Source: Nocardiopsis alborubida
GTDB taxonomy: Bacteria > Actinomycetota > Actinomycetes > Streptosporangiales > Streptosporangiaceae
DNA length: 64,000 nucleotides
Assembly: GCF_012396365.1 (NCBI RefSeq)
Contig: NZ_JAAXPG010000006.1
Coordinates: forward strand, 186,001 to 250,000
Direction of reading: 5' to 3'
Shown: positions 30,266-38,776 of the stretch, in pieces
Position numbering within the stretch: the first letter of the stretch is position 1
Layout of the letters: each line of letters starts with the position of its first letter
Position numbers and translations under genes: made by a program
The notes under the pieces: model-generated
Database searches by the model: none
Told to the model about the DNA's origin: nothing
What the model saw: the letters and a program-made list of their open reading frames with translations, nothing else

Positions 30266-30724
30266 ATGAGCACGAGGACGGACACGCGCCGCGCACCCGC
30301 CCGCGGTGGCAAGGCCCCAGCCGGGAAGGCCCCCGCGCGGCCCAAGCGCGCGGCCAGGCCCCCGGCCAAGTCCGCGCCCGCACCGGCCGGGCGCACCCGG
30401 TCCGGGGGCGGCACACAGGGCCGGGCGCCGCGCATCCCCTTCGTCCTGCTCATCCTGTTCCTGCTGGGGGCCACGCTCGTCAGCCTGCTCGTCCTGCGCA
30501 GCGTCGTGGCCGAGGAGGCCTTCGCCATCTCCAACCTCCAGGAGGAGAACCAGGAGCTGTCCTACGCGGAGCAGCAGGCGCGTCGCGACGTCGCCGAGCT
30601 GGAGAGCGCCGAGCGCATCTCCGACGAGGCCGAGGCCATGGGCATGGAGCAGGGCGGCGAGCCCCCGCTCTTCCTCGATCCCGACACCGGCGAGATCAGC
30701 GGCGCCATCGGGAGCGGTGAGTGA
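30266..30724 (+). CDS. ftsL: FtsL-like septum protein
   Basis: A 152-residue bitopic protein with a 55-residue basic Ala/Pro/Lys/Arg-rich cytoplasmic tail, one membrane segment at about residues 57-78, then a heptad-like coiled coil at about 82-115 (FAISNLQEENQELSYAEQQA). FtsL proteins bind FtsB and FtsQ and activate FtsW/FtsI. Sequence conservation is always low in this family; the call rests on topology and on its place between rsmH and ftsI. Its TGA overlaps the ftsI GTG. Confidence 0.85.
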   Translation: MSTRTDTRRAPARGGKAPAGKAPARPKRAARPPAKSAPAPAGRTRSGGGTQGRAPRIPFVLLILFLLGATLVSLLVLRSVVAEEAFAISNLQEENQELSYAEQQARRDVAELESAERISDEAEAMGMEQGGEPPLFLDPDTGEISGAIGSGE

Positions 30725-32691
30725 GCGCTCCCAGGGACCGGCGTCCCCGGGACCCGCGCAGGCCCGGGGCGGCCAACCGCTCGGGGTCCCGTCCCAACAG
30801 GCGGCCCCAGCGCGAGCCGCGCCGCCCCGACGGCGGTACCCGCCCCTCGGCGCGCGCCCAGGGGCGTCCGGCACGGGAGGCGCGCGGCGGTGAGCGCCCC
30901 CGCCGCGGGGGCTCCCCGCCCTCGTTCCCGCCCCTGCTGCGCCGTACCTTCCGCAGGGGCGAGCCGCCGGGCCGCATCAAGATCGGCGGGGCCCTGATCA
31001 TGGCCGTCCTGCTGCTCTTCGCCGGACGCCTGGTGCAGATCCAGGTCGTGGAGGCCGACCACTACGCCGAGGCGGCCTCCAACACGCGCCTCCAGACCAT
31101 CGACATCCCCACCCTGCGCGGCCAGATCACCGACGCCGACGGCAACCCCTTCGCGCTGTCGCTGGAGGTGCGCACCGTCTTCGTCGATCCCGAGATGGTC
31201 GCCGAGGACGAGCGCGACCAGCTCGTCGAGGAGCTCGTCACCCGCTTCGGCCTGGAGGAGGACGAGGTCGCCCAGAAGGTGGACGCCGCGCCCAGCCGCT
31301 ACGAGGTGGTCGCCCGCGGGGTCCTGCCCGAGGAGTGGGAGGAGCTGGCCGGCCTCAACCTGTCCGGTCTGGGCTCGCAGACCTCCTACGAGCGCGTCTA
31401 CCCCGAGGAGACCGGTGCCGCCGACCTCGTCGGCTTCGTGGGCGCCGAGGGCCACGGCCTGGAGGGGCTGGAGGGCTACCTCAACGACACCCTGGCCGGT
31501 GAGGCGGGCAAGCGCCGCGTCGAGGTGGGCGCCGACGGCACCCAGATCCCCATGGCGGGCGGCCTGGTCAGTGAGCCCGAGCCGGGCCAGGACGTGCGCC
31601 TGACCCTGGACCAGGACATCCAGTGGTACGCCGCCCAGACCCTCGCCGAGCGCGTGGAGGAGCTGGACGCCCAGGGCGGCAGTGTCATCGTGGAGCGGGT
31701 CGGCACCGGTGAGATCCTCGCCATGGCCGACTACCCCACCTACTCCCAGAGCGACATCTCCTCCAGCTCCGCCGAGCAGTGGTCCAACGGCGCGGTGGCC
31801 ACGATCTTCGAGCCGGGCAGCACCAACAAGGTCATCACCATCGGCGCCGCCCTGGAGGAGGGGCTCACCACCCCGGAGACGGTCTACACCGTGCCCGACA
31901 GCATCCGGTACCTGGACCAGACGTTCAACGACTCCAGCCCCCACGAGACCCTGCGCCTGACGACCAACGGCATCATGGCCCAGTCCAGCAACGTGGGCAC
32001 CATCAAGATCGCCGACCAGGTGGGACGGGGCGTCCTGCACTCCTACCTGGAGGACTTCGGGCTCGGGCAGCCGACCGGGCTCCAGCTGCCCGGTGAGCAG
32101 GCGGGCGTCCTCAACGATCCGGAGGACTGGTGGGGCACCCAGCTGCCGTCGGTCTCCATCGGCCACAGCCTGTCGGTGACCGCCGCGCAGATGGCGTCGG
32201 TGTACGCCACCGTCGCCAACGGCGGGGTGCGGGTGGAGCCCCGGGTGGTCGCCGGGACGGTGAACGCCCAGGGGGAGTTCACCCCGTCCGAGGAGCCCGA
32301 ACAGCGGCGCGTGTTCAGCGAGGAGACCGCCGGGCAGCTCGCGCTGATGCTGGAGGCGGTCACCAGCGACGAGGGCACCGCGCCCCAGGCCCGCATCGAC
32401 GGGTACCGGGTCGCGGGCAAGACCGGTACCGCCAACCGGATCGACCCCGAGACGGGCGGCTACGACGGCGGCGGGTACACGTCCACCTTCTCCGGGTTCG
32501 CGCCCGCCGACGACCCCGAGGTCGTCGTCCAGGTGGTGCTGCACGACCCGCAGGAGGACTACTACGGCGGCGAGGCCGCGGGGCCGGTGTTCAACGACAT
32601 CATGTCCTTCGCGCTCAAGACGCTGAAGATCCCGCCGTCGGGGACAGAGCCGCCCGCCATCCGGCTGTCGGAGGAGCAGGGCGCCGGTTAG
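30721..32691 (+). CDS. ftsI: Septal peptidoglycan transpeptidase (class B PBP)
   Basis: A 656-residue class B penicillin-binding protein that cross-links septal peptidoglycan. An Arg-rich cytoplasmic tail of about 85 residues precedes a single membrane anchor (GALIMAVLLLFAGRLVQIQVV) and a dimerisation domain. The transpeptidase domain has all three motifs: STNK (Ser367, Lys370), SSN (422-424) and KTGT (567-570). It overlaps ftsL by four bases (GTGA), indicating coupling. Downstream the cluster is broken by a convergent mmuM gene. Confidence 0.96.
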   Translation: MSAPRDRRPRDPRRPGAANRSGSRPNRRPQREPRRPDGGTRPSARAQGRPAREARGGERPRRGGSPPSFPPLLRRTFRRGEPPGRIKIGGALIMAVLLLFAGRLVQIQVVEADHYAEAASNTRLQTIDIPTLRGQITDADGNPFALSLEVRTVFVDPEMVAEDERDQLVEELVTRFGLEEDEVAQKVDAAPSRYEVVARGVLPEEWEELAGLNLSGLGSQTSYERVYPEETGAADLVGFVGAEGHGLEGLEGYLNDTLAGEAGKRRVEVGADGTQIPMAGGLVSEPEPGQDVRLTLDQDIQWYAAQTLAERVEELDAQGGSVIVERVGTGEILAMADYPTYSQSDISSSSAEQWSNGAVATIFEPGSTNKVITIGAALEEGLTTPETVYTVPDSIRYLDQTFNDSSPHETLRLTTNGIMAQSSNVGTIKIADQVGRGVLHSYLEDFGLGQPTGLQLPGEQAGVLNDPEDWWGTQLPSVSIGHSLSVTAAQMASVYATVANGGVRVEPRVVAGTVNAQGEFTPSEEPEQRRVFSEETAGQLALMLEAVTSDEGTAPQARIDGYRVAGKTGTANRIDPETGGYDGGGYTSTFSGFAPADDPEVVVQVVLHDPQEDYYGGEAAGPVFNDIMSFALKTLKIPPSGTEPPAIRLSEEQGAG

Positions 32692-32743
32692 GAGGGCTGG
32701 CCGGAAGCGACGCCGGTGTGAGGCGCGTGCCCTGGCCCGCGTT

Positions 32744-32800
32744 GGTCTCGTGCTTGCGGCCGGTCTCGGCGCTCGAACCCCGCCACGGGTACGAGATCAC
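32744..32800 (-). repeat. Dispersed hairpin repeat, copy 3 (degenerate)
   Basis: Read on the minus strand, TGATCTCGTACCCGTGGCG (32799-32781), the loop GGGTTCGAGCGCCGAGAC and GGCCGCAAGCACGAGACC (32761-32744) match copy 2 along the whole length, including the loop core GTTCGAGCGCCGA. The stem is more G+C-rich and has several mismatches, some compatible with G-U pairs. It fills the 134-base gap between the convergent ftsI and mmuM genes. Confidence 0.7.
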
Positions 32801-32825
32801 GGCCGGTCGGAGCCGGGCCACCGGG

Positions 32826-33737
32826 TCAGGGCGCGGCGCGGTCCAGGTGGGCGCGCACGGAGCGCACGTGCTCGGGGCCGGTGCGGCAGCACCCGCCCAC
32901 GAGCACCGCTCCGGCCTCGTACCAGCCCACGGCGGCACGGCCGAACTCCTCGGGATCGGCCGTGCCGGTCCACCGACCCCGCGCCGCGTCCCACTCCTCC
33001 CCGGAGTTGGGGTAGGCCACCGCCGGGACGCCGCACGCGGCGACCGCGCGCACCAGCGCGGGGACGTGCCGGGGCGCGGTGCAGTTGACGCCCACCGCCA
33101 CCAGGAGTCCGGCGGTGTGCAGAGGGGCGAGTTCGGCGGCGGCCTCCCGCAGGGGCGTGCCGTCGCTGACGCGCTCGCCGTCCCGGCAGGAGAAGCTGAT
33201 CCACGCGCGGGCGCCGGGGGTCTCGGCCAGCAGCCGGGCCAGCGCACGGGCCTCGGCCGCCGAGGGGACGGTCTCGCAGGCGAGCAGGTCGGCCCCGGCG
33301 TCGGCGAGCACCCGCCAGCGCTCCCGGTGCCAGGCGTACAGGCCCTCCTCGTCCAGGTCGTAGTCGCCGGTGTACTCCGAGCCGTCCGCCCGGGCCGCGC
33401 CGTAGGGGCCCACCCCGGCGGCCACCAGGCCGGAGCCGAACGCGTCGCGCTCGGCCCGCGCCAGCTCCACCGAGCGGGCGATCAGCGCCAGGGCCTCGGC
33501 CTCGGTGGCGCCACGCGCGGTCAGCGCCGGAACGCTCGCCTGGTAACCGGCGGCGATGGCCACGTCCGCGCCAGCCTCGAAGTAGTCCCGGTGCACCCTG
33601 CGGACGAGGTCGGGCTCCTCGGCCAGCAGCCGAGCCGACCAGAGCCCGCCGCCCAGGTCGCGGCCGTAGGCCTCCAGACGGGTCGCCAGCCCGCCGTCGA
33701 GCACCAGGGGGCGCTCCGACGGGACGGTTCCGGCCAT
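32826..33737 (-). CDS. mmuM: Homocysteine S-methyltransferase
   Basis: Transfers a methyl group from S-methylmethionine (or SAM) to homocysteine, making methionine. The 303-residue TIM barrel starts PLVLDGGLATRLE and includes GYQASVPAL, GPYGAA and the zinc ligands in GVNCTAPRH and GGCCRTGPEH. ATG 33737 follows GGAGGTGGCAC. It runs against the dcw genes and separates ftsI from murE, an unusual position. A hairpin repeat marks its 3' side and a 16-base direct repeat lies upstream. I looked for a SAM riboswitch in its leader and saw none. Confidence 0.92.
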   Translation of the reverse strand: MAGTVPSERPLVLDGGLATRLEAYGRDLGGGLWSARLLAEEPDLVRRVHRDYFEAGADVAIAAGYQASVPALTARGATEAEALALIARSVELARAERDAFGSGLVAAGVGPYGAARADGSEYTGDYDLDEEGLYAWHRERWRVLADAGADLLACETVPSAAEARALARLLAETPGARAWISFSCRDGERVSDGTPLREAAAELAPLHTAGLLVAVGVNCTAPRHVPALVRAVAACGVPAVAYPNSGEEWDAARGRWTGTADPEEFGRAAVGWYEAGAVLVGGCCRTGPEHVRSVRAHLDRAAP

Positions 33738-33754
33738 GTGCCACCTCCGCGTGC

Positions 33755-33937
33755 GAGGAGACCTCCAGACTAGGCAGTGTTCCTTGGGGCCTCCGCTTCG
33801 CTTCGCCCCACCCGTCGCCCGCCACCACCCTCAACCGACGCCTACGGCGCGGTCCTTCCGCGAAAACCCGCCTCCGCCGCCTCCAGAACCCCGCGGGCGC
33901 CCGGACAAACCCCCGCAAGCTGAGGAGACCTCCAGAC
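33755..33937. repeat. Direct repeat pair GAGGAGACCTCCAGAC
   Basis: Identical 16-mers at 33755-33770 and 33922-33937, extended to 20 bases with one mismatch (followed by TAGG or CAGG), 167 bases apart, in the 459-base gap between mmuM and murE. The first copy lies 18 bases upstream of the mmuM start codon. They may be regulator sites or duplication scars. The rest of the gap (33771-34180) shows no gene that I can support. Confidence 0.55.
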
Positions 33938-34184
33938 CAGGTGCGGGACAGCCCGACCAGGGCTGCCTGCCGCCGCACCGTCCGGAGCCCGCCAGGGCAC
34001 GGTCGCTCCTCCTCTCGGTCGTCGGTTCCCGGGGCCCGCCCGCGGAGGACGCGCCCCCGGCCGCGAAGGACACAGGACGGTCATCGACGCGTGCGACGAA
34101 CACGCGCAACCTGGGCGAAACGCCCGGTTCGGGAAACCTCGGCGAACGCAGCGTGGAAATTACCGGCCGGTCGTCGACAGCGGT

Positions 34185-34190
34185 TAACCT
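34185..34190 (+). promoter_or_regulatory. -10 element for a leaderless murE mRNA
   Basis: TAACCT ends six bases before GTG 34197. A weak -35-like TTACCG lies at 34160-34165 (19-base spacer). No ribosome site precedes either the GTG or the in-frame ATG at 34209. This gives the mur genes a promoter of their own after the mmuM interruption. Confidence 0.5.
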
Positions 34191-34196
34191 CCACAC

Positions 34197-35876
34197 GTGC
34201 CACCGGTAATGCGACCTGAACACACGCCACTTCGTCCACTGTCCGCCCTCGCAGCGCTGCTCGGGCCGGACACCTCCCTCCTGCGCCCGGATCTGGGCGC
34301 GGACCGACCCCCCGAGGTGCCCGACAGGGAGGTGCACGTCCGCGGTATCACCCACGACTCCCGCAAGGTGGGGCCCGGCGACCTGTACGCCGCCCTGCCC
34401 GGGACCCGCGCGCACGGCGCCGACTTCGCCGCGCAGGCGGCCGAGGCGGGCGCCGCCGCCGTCCTCACCGACGGTGACGGGGCCGAGCGGGCCGCCGCCA
34501 CCGGGCTGCCCGTCGTCGTGGTCCCCGACGCGCGCGCCGCGCTGGGCACGGCGGCCTCGTGGATCTTCAAGGACCCGGCGCAGGACCTGCTGCTGATCGG
34601 CACCACCGGCACCAGCGGCAAGACCACCGTCACGTACCTGGTCGAGTCGGGCCTGCGCCACGCCGGGATGCACACCGGCCTCGTCGGCACCGTGGAGATG
34701 CGGGTGGGTGACGAGCGCGTCACCTCCTCGCTCACCACGCCGGAGGCCACCGACCTGCACGGCCTGTTCGCCCTCATGCGCGAACGCGGCGTCTCCGCCG
34801 CCGCCATGGAGGTCTCCAGCCACGCCCTGGCCCTGGGCCGGGTGGGCGGCACCCGCTACGACGTCGCGGTCTTCACCAACCTGTCCCAGGACCACCTGGA
34901 CTTCCACTCCGACCTGCGCGACTACTTCGACGCCAAGGCCCGCCTGTTCACCCCCGAGTACTGCGACATCGCGGTGGTCAACGCCGACGACCGCTTCGGC
35001 CGCGCGCTCGTGGACATGGTGCAGGCCGACGGCCGCGTCCCCGTCACCACCTTCGCCGTGGACGGCTACACCGACGCCGACCCCGCCACCGCCATGGAGG
35101 CCGACTGGCGGGCCGTGGACGTGCGTCTGGGGGCCACGGGGAGCGCCTTCCGCATCGTGGGCCCCGGCGGCATGGAGGCCAACGCCTCCATCGCCCTGCC
35201 CGGCCCCTTCAACGTCTCCAACGCGATGGCCGCCATCGTCGGACTGGTCGAGGCCGGGCTGCCGCTGGAGACCGCGATCGCCGGTGTGGCCGCCGCCCCG
35301 GGCGTGCCCGGGCGCATGGAACCGGTCGTGGCCAACGCCGTGCCCCACGCCTTCCAGGACTTCACCGCGCTCGTGGACTACTCGCACAAGCCCGGCGCCA
35401 TCGAGGCCGTCCTGACGGCCCTGCGCGCCACCACCGAGGGCGGGCTGACCATGGTGGTCGGCTGCGGCGGCGACCGCGACCGCGCCAAACGCCCGCTCAT
35501 GGGCGAGGCCGCCGCGCGCCTGGCCGACCAGGTGGTCATCACCAACGACAACCCGCGCACCGAGGACCCCGTGAGCATCGCCGCGTCGATGCTCGAAGGG
35601 GTCGCCAAGGTCCCCGAGGAGCACCGCGCCCGGGTCACGGTGGAGTTCGACCGGGCCGAGGCCATCCGCCTGGCCGTCGAGCGCGCCCGTCCGGGCGATG
35701 TGGTGGTCGTCGCTGGAAAGGGTCACGAGACCGGCCAGTACGTCAAGGGCGAGGTACTGCCCTTCGACGACCGCGAGGTGCTGCGCGCGGCCATCGAGGA
35801 CCACCTCGGCATGAGCGCCCGTGAGCGGCTGGGTGTCGCCCTCCAGGACATCCACCGGGTGCCTGACCAGGGCTGA
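34197..35876 (+). CDS. murE: UDP-N-acetylmuramoyl-tripeptide synthetase, meso-diaminopimelate-adding
   Basis: Adds the third stem-peptide residue to UDP-MurNAc-L-Ala-D-Glu. Domains: an N-terminal UDP-binding region (GITHDSRKVGPGDLYAALPG), the central ATP site GTTGTSGKTT, SSHALALGRV and LSQDHLDFH, and a C-terminal domain with DYSHKPGAIE. The motif DNPR (451-454) is the signature for meso-DAP rather than lysine, which fits the organism type. The start may be GTG 34197, apparently leaderless, or ATG 34209. A strong hairpin follows, and murF starts 379 bases later, so the genes may not form one simple operon. Confidence 0.95.
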   Translation: MPPVMRPEHTPLRPLSALAALLGPDTSLLRPDLGADRPPEVPDREVHVRGITHDSRKVGPGDLYAALPGTRAHGADFAAQAAEAGAAAVLTDGDGAERAAATGLPVVVVPDARAALGTAASWIFKDPAQDLLLIGTTGTSGKTTVTYLVESGLRHAGMHTGLVGTVEMRVGDERVTSSLTTPEATDLHGLFALMRERGVSAAAMEVSSHALALGRVGGTRYDVAVFTNLSQDHLDFHSDLRDYFDAKARLFTPEYCDIAVVNADDRFGRALVDMVQADGRVPVTTFAVDGYTDADPATAMEADWRAVDVRLGATGSAFRIVGPGGMEANASIALPGPFNVSNAMAAIVGLVEAGLPLETAIAGVAAAPGVPGRMEPVVANAVPHAFQDFTALVDYSHKPGAIEAVLTALRATTEGGLTMVVGCGGDRDRAKRPLMGEAAARLADQVVITNDNPRTEDPVSIAASMLEGVAKVPEEHRARVTVEFDRAEAIRLAVERARPGDVVVVAGKGHETGQYVKGEVLPFDDREVLRAAIEDHLGMSARERLGVALQDIHRVPDQG

Positions 35877-35904
35877 CACCCCGACACTCCCGGAGTGCGA
35901 ACCA

Positions 35905-35947
35905 ACTCGACGAGGGGGCGCGGGCGCGGCCCGCGCCCCCTCCGAGT
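35905..35947 (+). terminator. Putative terminator between murE and murF
   Basis: GAGGGGGCGCGGGC and GCCCGCGCCCCCTC make a perfect 14-bp stem with a 3-base loop, extended by ACTCG/CGAGT across a 2-base bulge. It begins 28 bases after the murE stop. No U-run follows. Confidence 0.6.
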
Positions 35948-36059
35948 CCGTGCCGGACGGCGTCCGAGCGCTTCGGGGCAGGTCCGGGCCGACGGTCACG
36001 AAGTGGCGCATATTGCCGCCCGCGGGGCCCGGCGGGATCCCGGACGCCCCAAGATGTTC

Positions 36060-36065
36060 TAAGGT
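36060..36065 (+). promoter_or_regulatory. Possible -10 element for murF
   Basis: TAAGGT, preceded by TGTTC, lies in the 379-base murE-murF gap, about 190 bases before murF. The same hexamer is used at the mraZ and wag31 promoters. No clear -35 is seen. The rest of the gap carries only the hairpin at 35905. Confidence 0.35.
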
Positions 36066-36255
36066 AGGTCCGGCAATCGCAGCCCGACACGTGACGCCCC
36101 CGGTGGCGACCACGACGCGGCCCATGCCGACACCGTGGTGAGGCCCGGCGCGGCAACGCGCGGCATCCGCGGTGTCATCCCCTGACCTGAGACTCCGGCC
36201 GGGTGGCCAGCCGCCCCTGTGGCGTCGTGGACCGGGCCTGACATGAGGAGTGGAT

Positions 36256-37704
36256 TTGATCGCGCTCACGCTCGATCGGATCGCTGAGATCACCCAAACC
36301 GCCATCGGCGGATCAGCGCGCCCCGAAGCCGTCGTCGACGGCCCCGTCGTCATCGATTCGCGGCAGGCAGCGCCCGGCGCGCTCTTCGTCGCCCTGGGCG
36401 GCGAACGCGTCGACGGGCACGACTTCGCCGCGTCCGCGGTCGCGGACGGAGCGGCGGCGGCCCTGGTCTCCCGGCCCGTCGACGCCCCCCACCTCCTGGC
36501 GGAGGGCGGGGACGAGGGAGTGGTCGCCGCCCTGACGCGGCTGGCCCGGCACGTCGCGGGAGAACTCAGCGATCCCCGCCGCGGAGCGGAGCGCGCCGAG
36601 GTCGTCGCGGTCACCGGATCCTCCGGCAAGACCACGACCAAGGACCTCATCGCGCAGGTCGTGGCCCGTATGGGCCCGACCGTCGCCCCGGCGGGCTCGT
36701 TCAACAACGAGATCGGCCACCCCCTCACCGTGCTGCGCGCCGACACCGGCACCCGGTACCTGGTCCTGGAGGCGGCCGCCCGCGGCATCGGGCACATCGC
36801 CCACCTGTGCGGCGTGGCCCCGCCCCGGATCGGTGTGGTGCTCAACGTCGGCAGCGCCCACATGGGGGAGTTCGGCGACCGCGACGCCATCGCCAAGGCC
36901 AAGGGCGAGCTGGTCGAGGCGCTCCCGCCGGGAGCCGAGGCCAGGGGCGGGGGAGGGGTCGCCGTCCTCAACGCCGACGACCCGCGCGTGAACGCCATGG
37001 CCTCGCGCACCCGTGCGCGCGTGGTCACCTACGGACTGGGGGAGGACGCCGCCGTGCGCGCCACGGACGTGGTCCTGCGCGACACGGGCGCCCCCTCCTT
37101 CACCCTCCACCTGGCCGGGCGCACCGCCCGGGTGGAACTGGCCCTCGTCGGAGCCCACCAGATCCACAACGCGCTGGCCGCCGCCGCGGTCGCCGACGAA
37201 CTGGGCATGGACGTGGACGAGATCGCCGCGGCGCTCGGCGCCGCCACACCGGTCAGCCGGTGGCGGATGGAGGTCACCGAGCACGCCGGCGCCACCCTCG
37301 TCAACGACGCCTACAACGCCAACCCCGAGTCCATGCGGGCGGCGCTGACCACCCTGGGCGCCCTCGCCCGGGGCCGCCGCTCCATCGCCGTCCTGGCCCA
37401 CATGGCCGAGCTCGGCGAGGACGGCGGGGTCGAGCACGAGAGGATCGGTGAGCTCGCCGCACGCACGGGCGTGGCCCACCTGGTCGTGGTCGGTGAGGCG
37501 GCCGAGGGCATCGCCGTCGGCGCCGAGGGCGCCGCGCGGCAGGGACTGTGGCAGGGCGAGAGCGTCCGCGTGGCGGACGTTCACGAGGCCGCCGCGGCGG
37601 TGCGCGCGCGGATGCGCACAGGAGACGTCGTCATTGTGAAGGGATCACGCGTGGCAGGGCTCGAAAGGGTTATCGACCTCATCACGGAGGGTGACGCCCG
37701 GTGA
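36256..37704 (+). CDS. murF: UDP-N-acetylmuramoyl-tripeptide--D-alanyl-D-alanine ligase
   Basis: Adds D-Ala-D-Ala to complete the UDP-MurNAc pentapeptide. The 482-residue protein shows VIDSRQAAPGALFVAL, the ATP loop VTGSSGKTTTKD, GSFNNEIGHPLTVL, VLNVGSAHMGEFG, and the C-terminal NDAYNANPESMRAAL. I take TTG 36256 as start: it gives the family-like MIALTLDRIAEIT and has GAGGAG five bases upstream, whereas the in-frame GTG at 36250 overlaps that ribosome site. The 3' end overlaps mraY by four bases. Confidence 0.94.
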   Translation: MIALTLDRIAEITQTAIGGSARPEAVVDGPVVIDSRQAAPGALFVALGGERVDGHDFAASAVADGAAAALVSRPVDAPHLLAEGGDEGVVAALTRLARHVAGELSDPRRGAERAEVVAVTGSSGKTTTKDLIAQVVARMGPTVAPAGSFNNEIGHPLTVLRADTGTRYLVLEAAARGIGHIAHLCGVAPPRIGVVLNVGSAHMGEFGDRDAIAKAKGELVEALPPGAEARGGGGVAVLNADDPRVNAMASRTRARVVTYGLGEDAAVRATDVVLRDTGAPSFTLHLAGRTARVELALVGAHQIHNALAAAAVADELGMDVDEIAAALGAATPVSRWRMEVTEHAGATLVNDAYNANPESMRAALTTLGALARGRRSIAVLAHMAELGEDGGVEHERIGELAARTGVAHLVVVGEAAEGIAVGAEGAARQGLWQGESVRVADVHEAAAAVRARMRTGDVVIVKGSRVAGLERVIDLITEGDAR

Positions 37705-38774
37705 TCGGCATCACTCTGGCGGCGGCCCTCGCGCTCGTCGTCTCCATGGGGCTGATGCCCCCGCTGATCAAGCTCCTGTACCGGTTCAAGTTCGGCCAGG
37801 AGGTCCGCGACGACGGACCCGAGGGCCACAAGACCAAGCAGGGCACGCCCACCATGGGCGGCATCGTCGTCATCCTCGGCGCCGTCGTGGGCTACTTCGG
37901 CTCCCACGTGGTGCTCCTGATCGTGCAGCCCAGCTCCAGCGGGCCCACCGCCTCGGGCCTGCTGGTGATGTTCCTGTTCGTCGGGATGGGCTGCGTCGGC
38001 TTCCTCGACGACTTCATCAAGATCTACAAGCGCCGCAGCCTGGGCCTGCGCAGCGGCGCGAAGATGGTCGGCCAGGCCATCGTCGGCGTGGGCTTCGCCT
38101 ACGGCGTCACCCTCTTCCCCAACGGCTACGGCTACACCCCCGCCGCCCCCAGCATCTCCTTCCTCCGCGACTTCGGCCCCCCGCTGATGATCGGCCTGTT
38201 CGTCCTGTGGGCCCTCTTCCTCATCGTCGGCTTCTCCAACGCGGTGAACCTGACCGACGGCCTCGACGGCCTGGCCACCGGCGCGACGATCCTGTCCCTG
38301 GTCGCCTACGTCATCATCGGCAACTGGCAGCTGCGCCAGTCCTGCGTGTCCTACCTCTCGGACAGCTGCTACACGGTCCGCGACCCCCTGGACCTGGCCG
38401 TGGTGGCCGCCTCCGTGCTCGGCTCCTGCATCGCCTTCCTGTGGTTCAACGCCCCGCCCGCCAAGATCTTCATGGGCGACACCGGCTCCCTGGCCCTGGG
38501 CGGCCTGATCGTGGGCCTGGCCATCACCACCCGCACCCAGCTCCTGCTTCTGCTCATCGGCGGCCTGTTCGTCATCATCACCCTGTCGGTGATGGTCCAG
38601 ATCACCTCGTTCCGCCTCACCGGCAAACGCGTGCTGCGCATGGCGCCCCTCCAGCACCACTTCGAGCTCAAGGGCTGGGCCGAACCCACCATCGTGATCC
38701 GCTTCTGGATCATCCAGGGCCTGTTCGTGGCGATCGCCATCGGGCTCTTCTACCTGGAATGGATGCCGAGGTAG
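37701..38774 (+). CDS. mraY: Phospho-N-acetylmuramoyl-pentapeptide-transferase
   Basis: Membrane enzyme that moves phospho-MurNAc-pentapeptide to undecaprenyl phosphate, forming lipid I. The 357-residue protein has about ten membrane segments. Key motifs are KQGTPTMGG, FLDDFIKI (catalytic Asp pair), NAVNLTDGLDGLA, FMGDTGSLALGG and, near the end, APLQHHFELKGW with the loop histidines. GTG 37701 overlaps the murF stop, and murD starts two bases after its own stop. Confidence 0.97.
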   Translation: MIGITLAAALALVVSMGLMPPLIKLLYRFKFGQEVRDDGPEGHKTKQGTPTMGGIVVILGAVVGYFGSHVVLLIVQPSSSGPTASGLLVMFLFVGMGCVGFLDDFIKIYKRRSLGLRSGAKMVGQAIVGVGFAYGVTLFPNGYGYTPAAPSISFLRDFGPPLMIGLFVLWALFLIVGFSNAVNLTDGLDGLATGATILSLVAYVIIGNWQLRQSCVSYLSDSCYTVRDPLDLAVVAASVLGSCIAFLWFNAPPAKIFMGDTGSLALGGLIVGLAITTRTQLLLLLIGGLFVIITLSVMVQITSFRLTGKRVLRMAPLQHHFELKGWAEPTIVIRFWIIQGLFVAIAIGLFYLEWMPR

Positions 38775-38776
38775 GC

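Noticed and set aside
33738..33840. SAM-type riboswitch in the mmuM leader
   Set aside because: No conserved SAM-I, SAM-II or SAM-IV core sequences could be matched; only a 16-base direct repeat was found.
33755..33937. CRISPR-like repeat pair
   Set aside because: Only two copies, 16 bases long and 167 bases apart, with no regular spacers and no cas genes.
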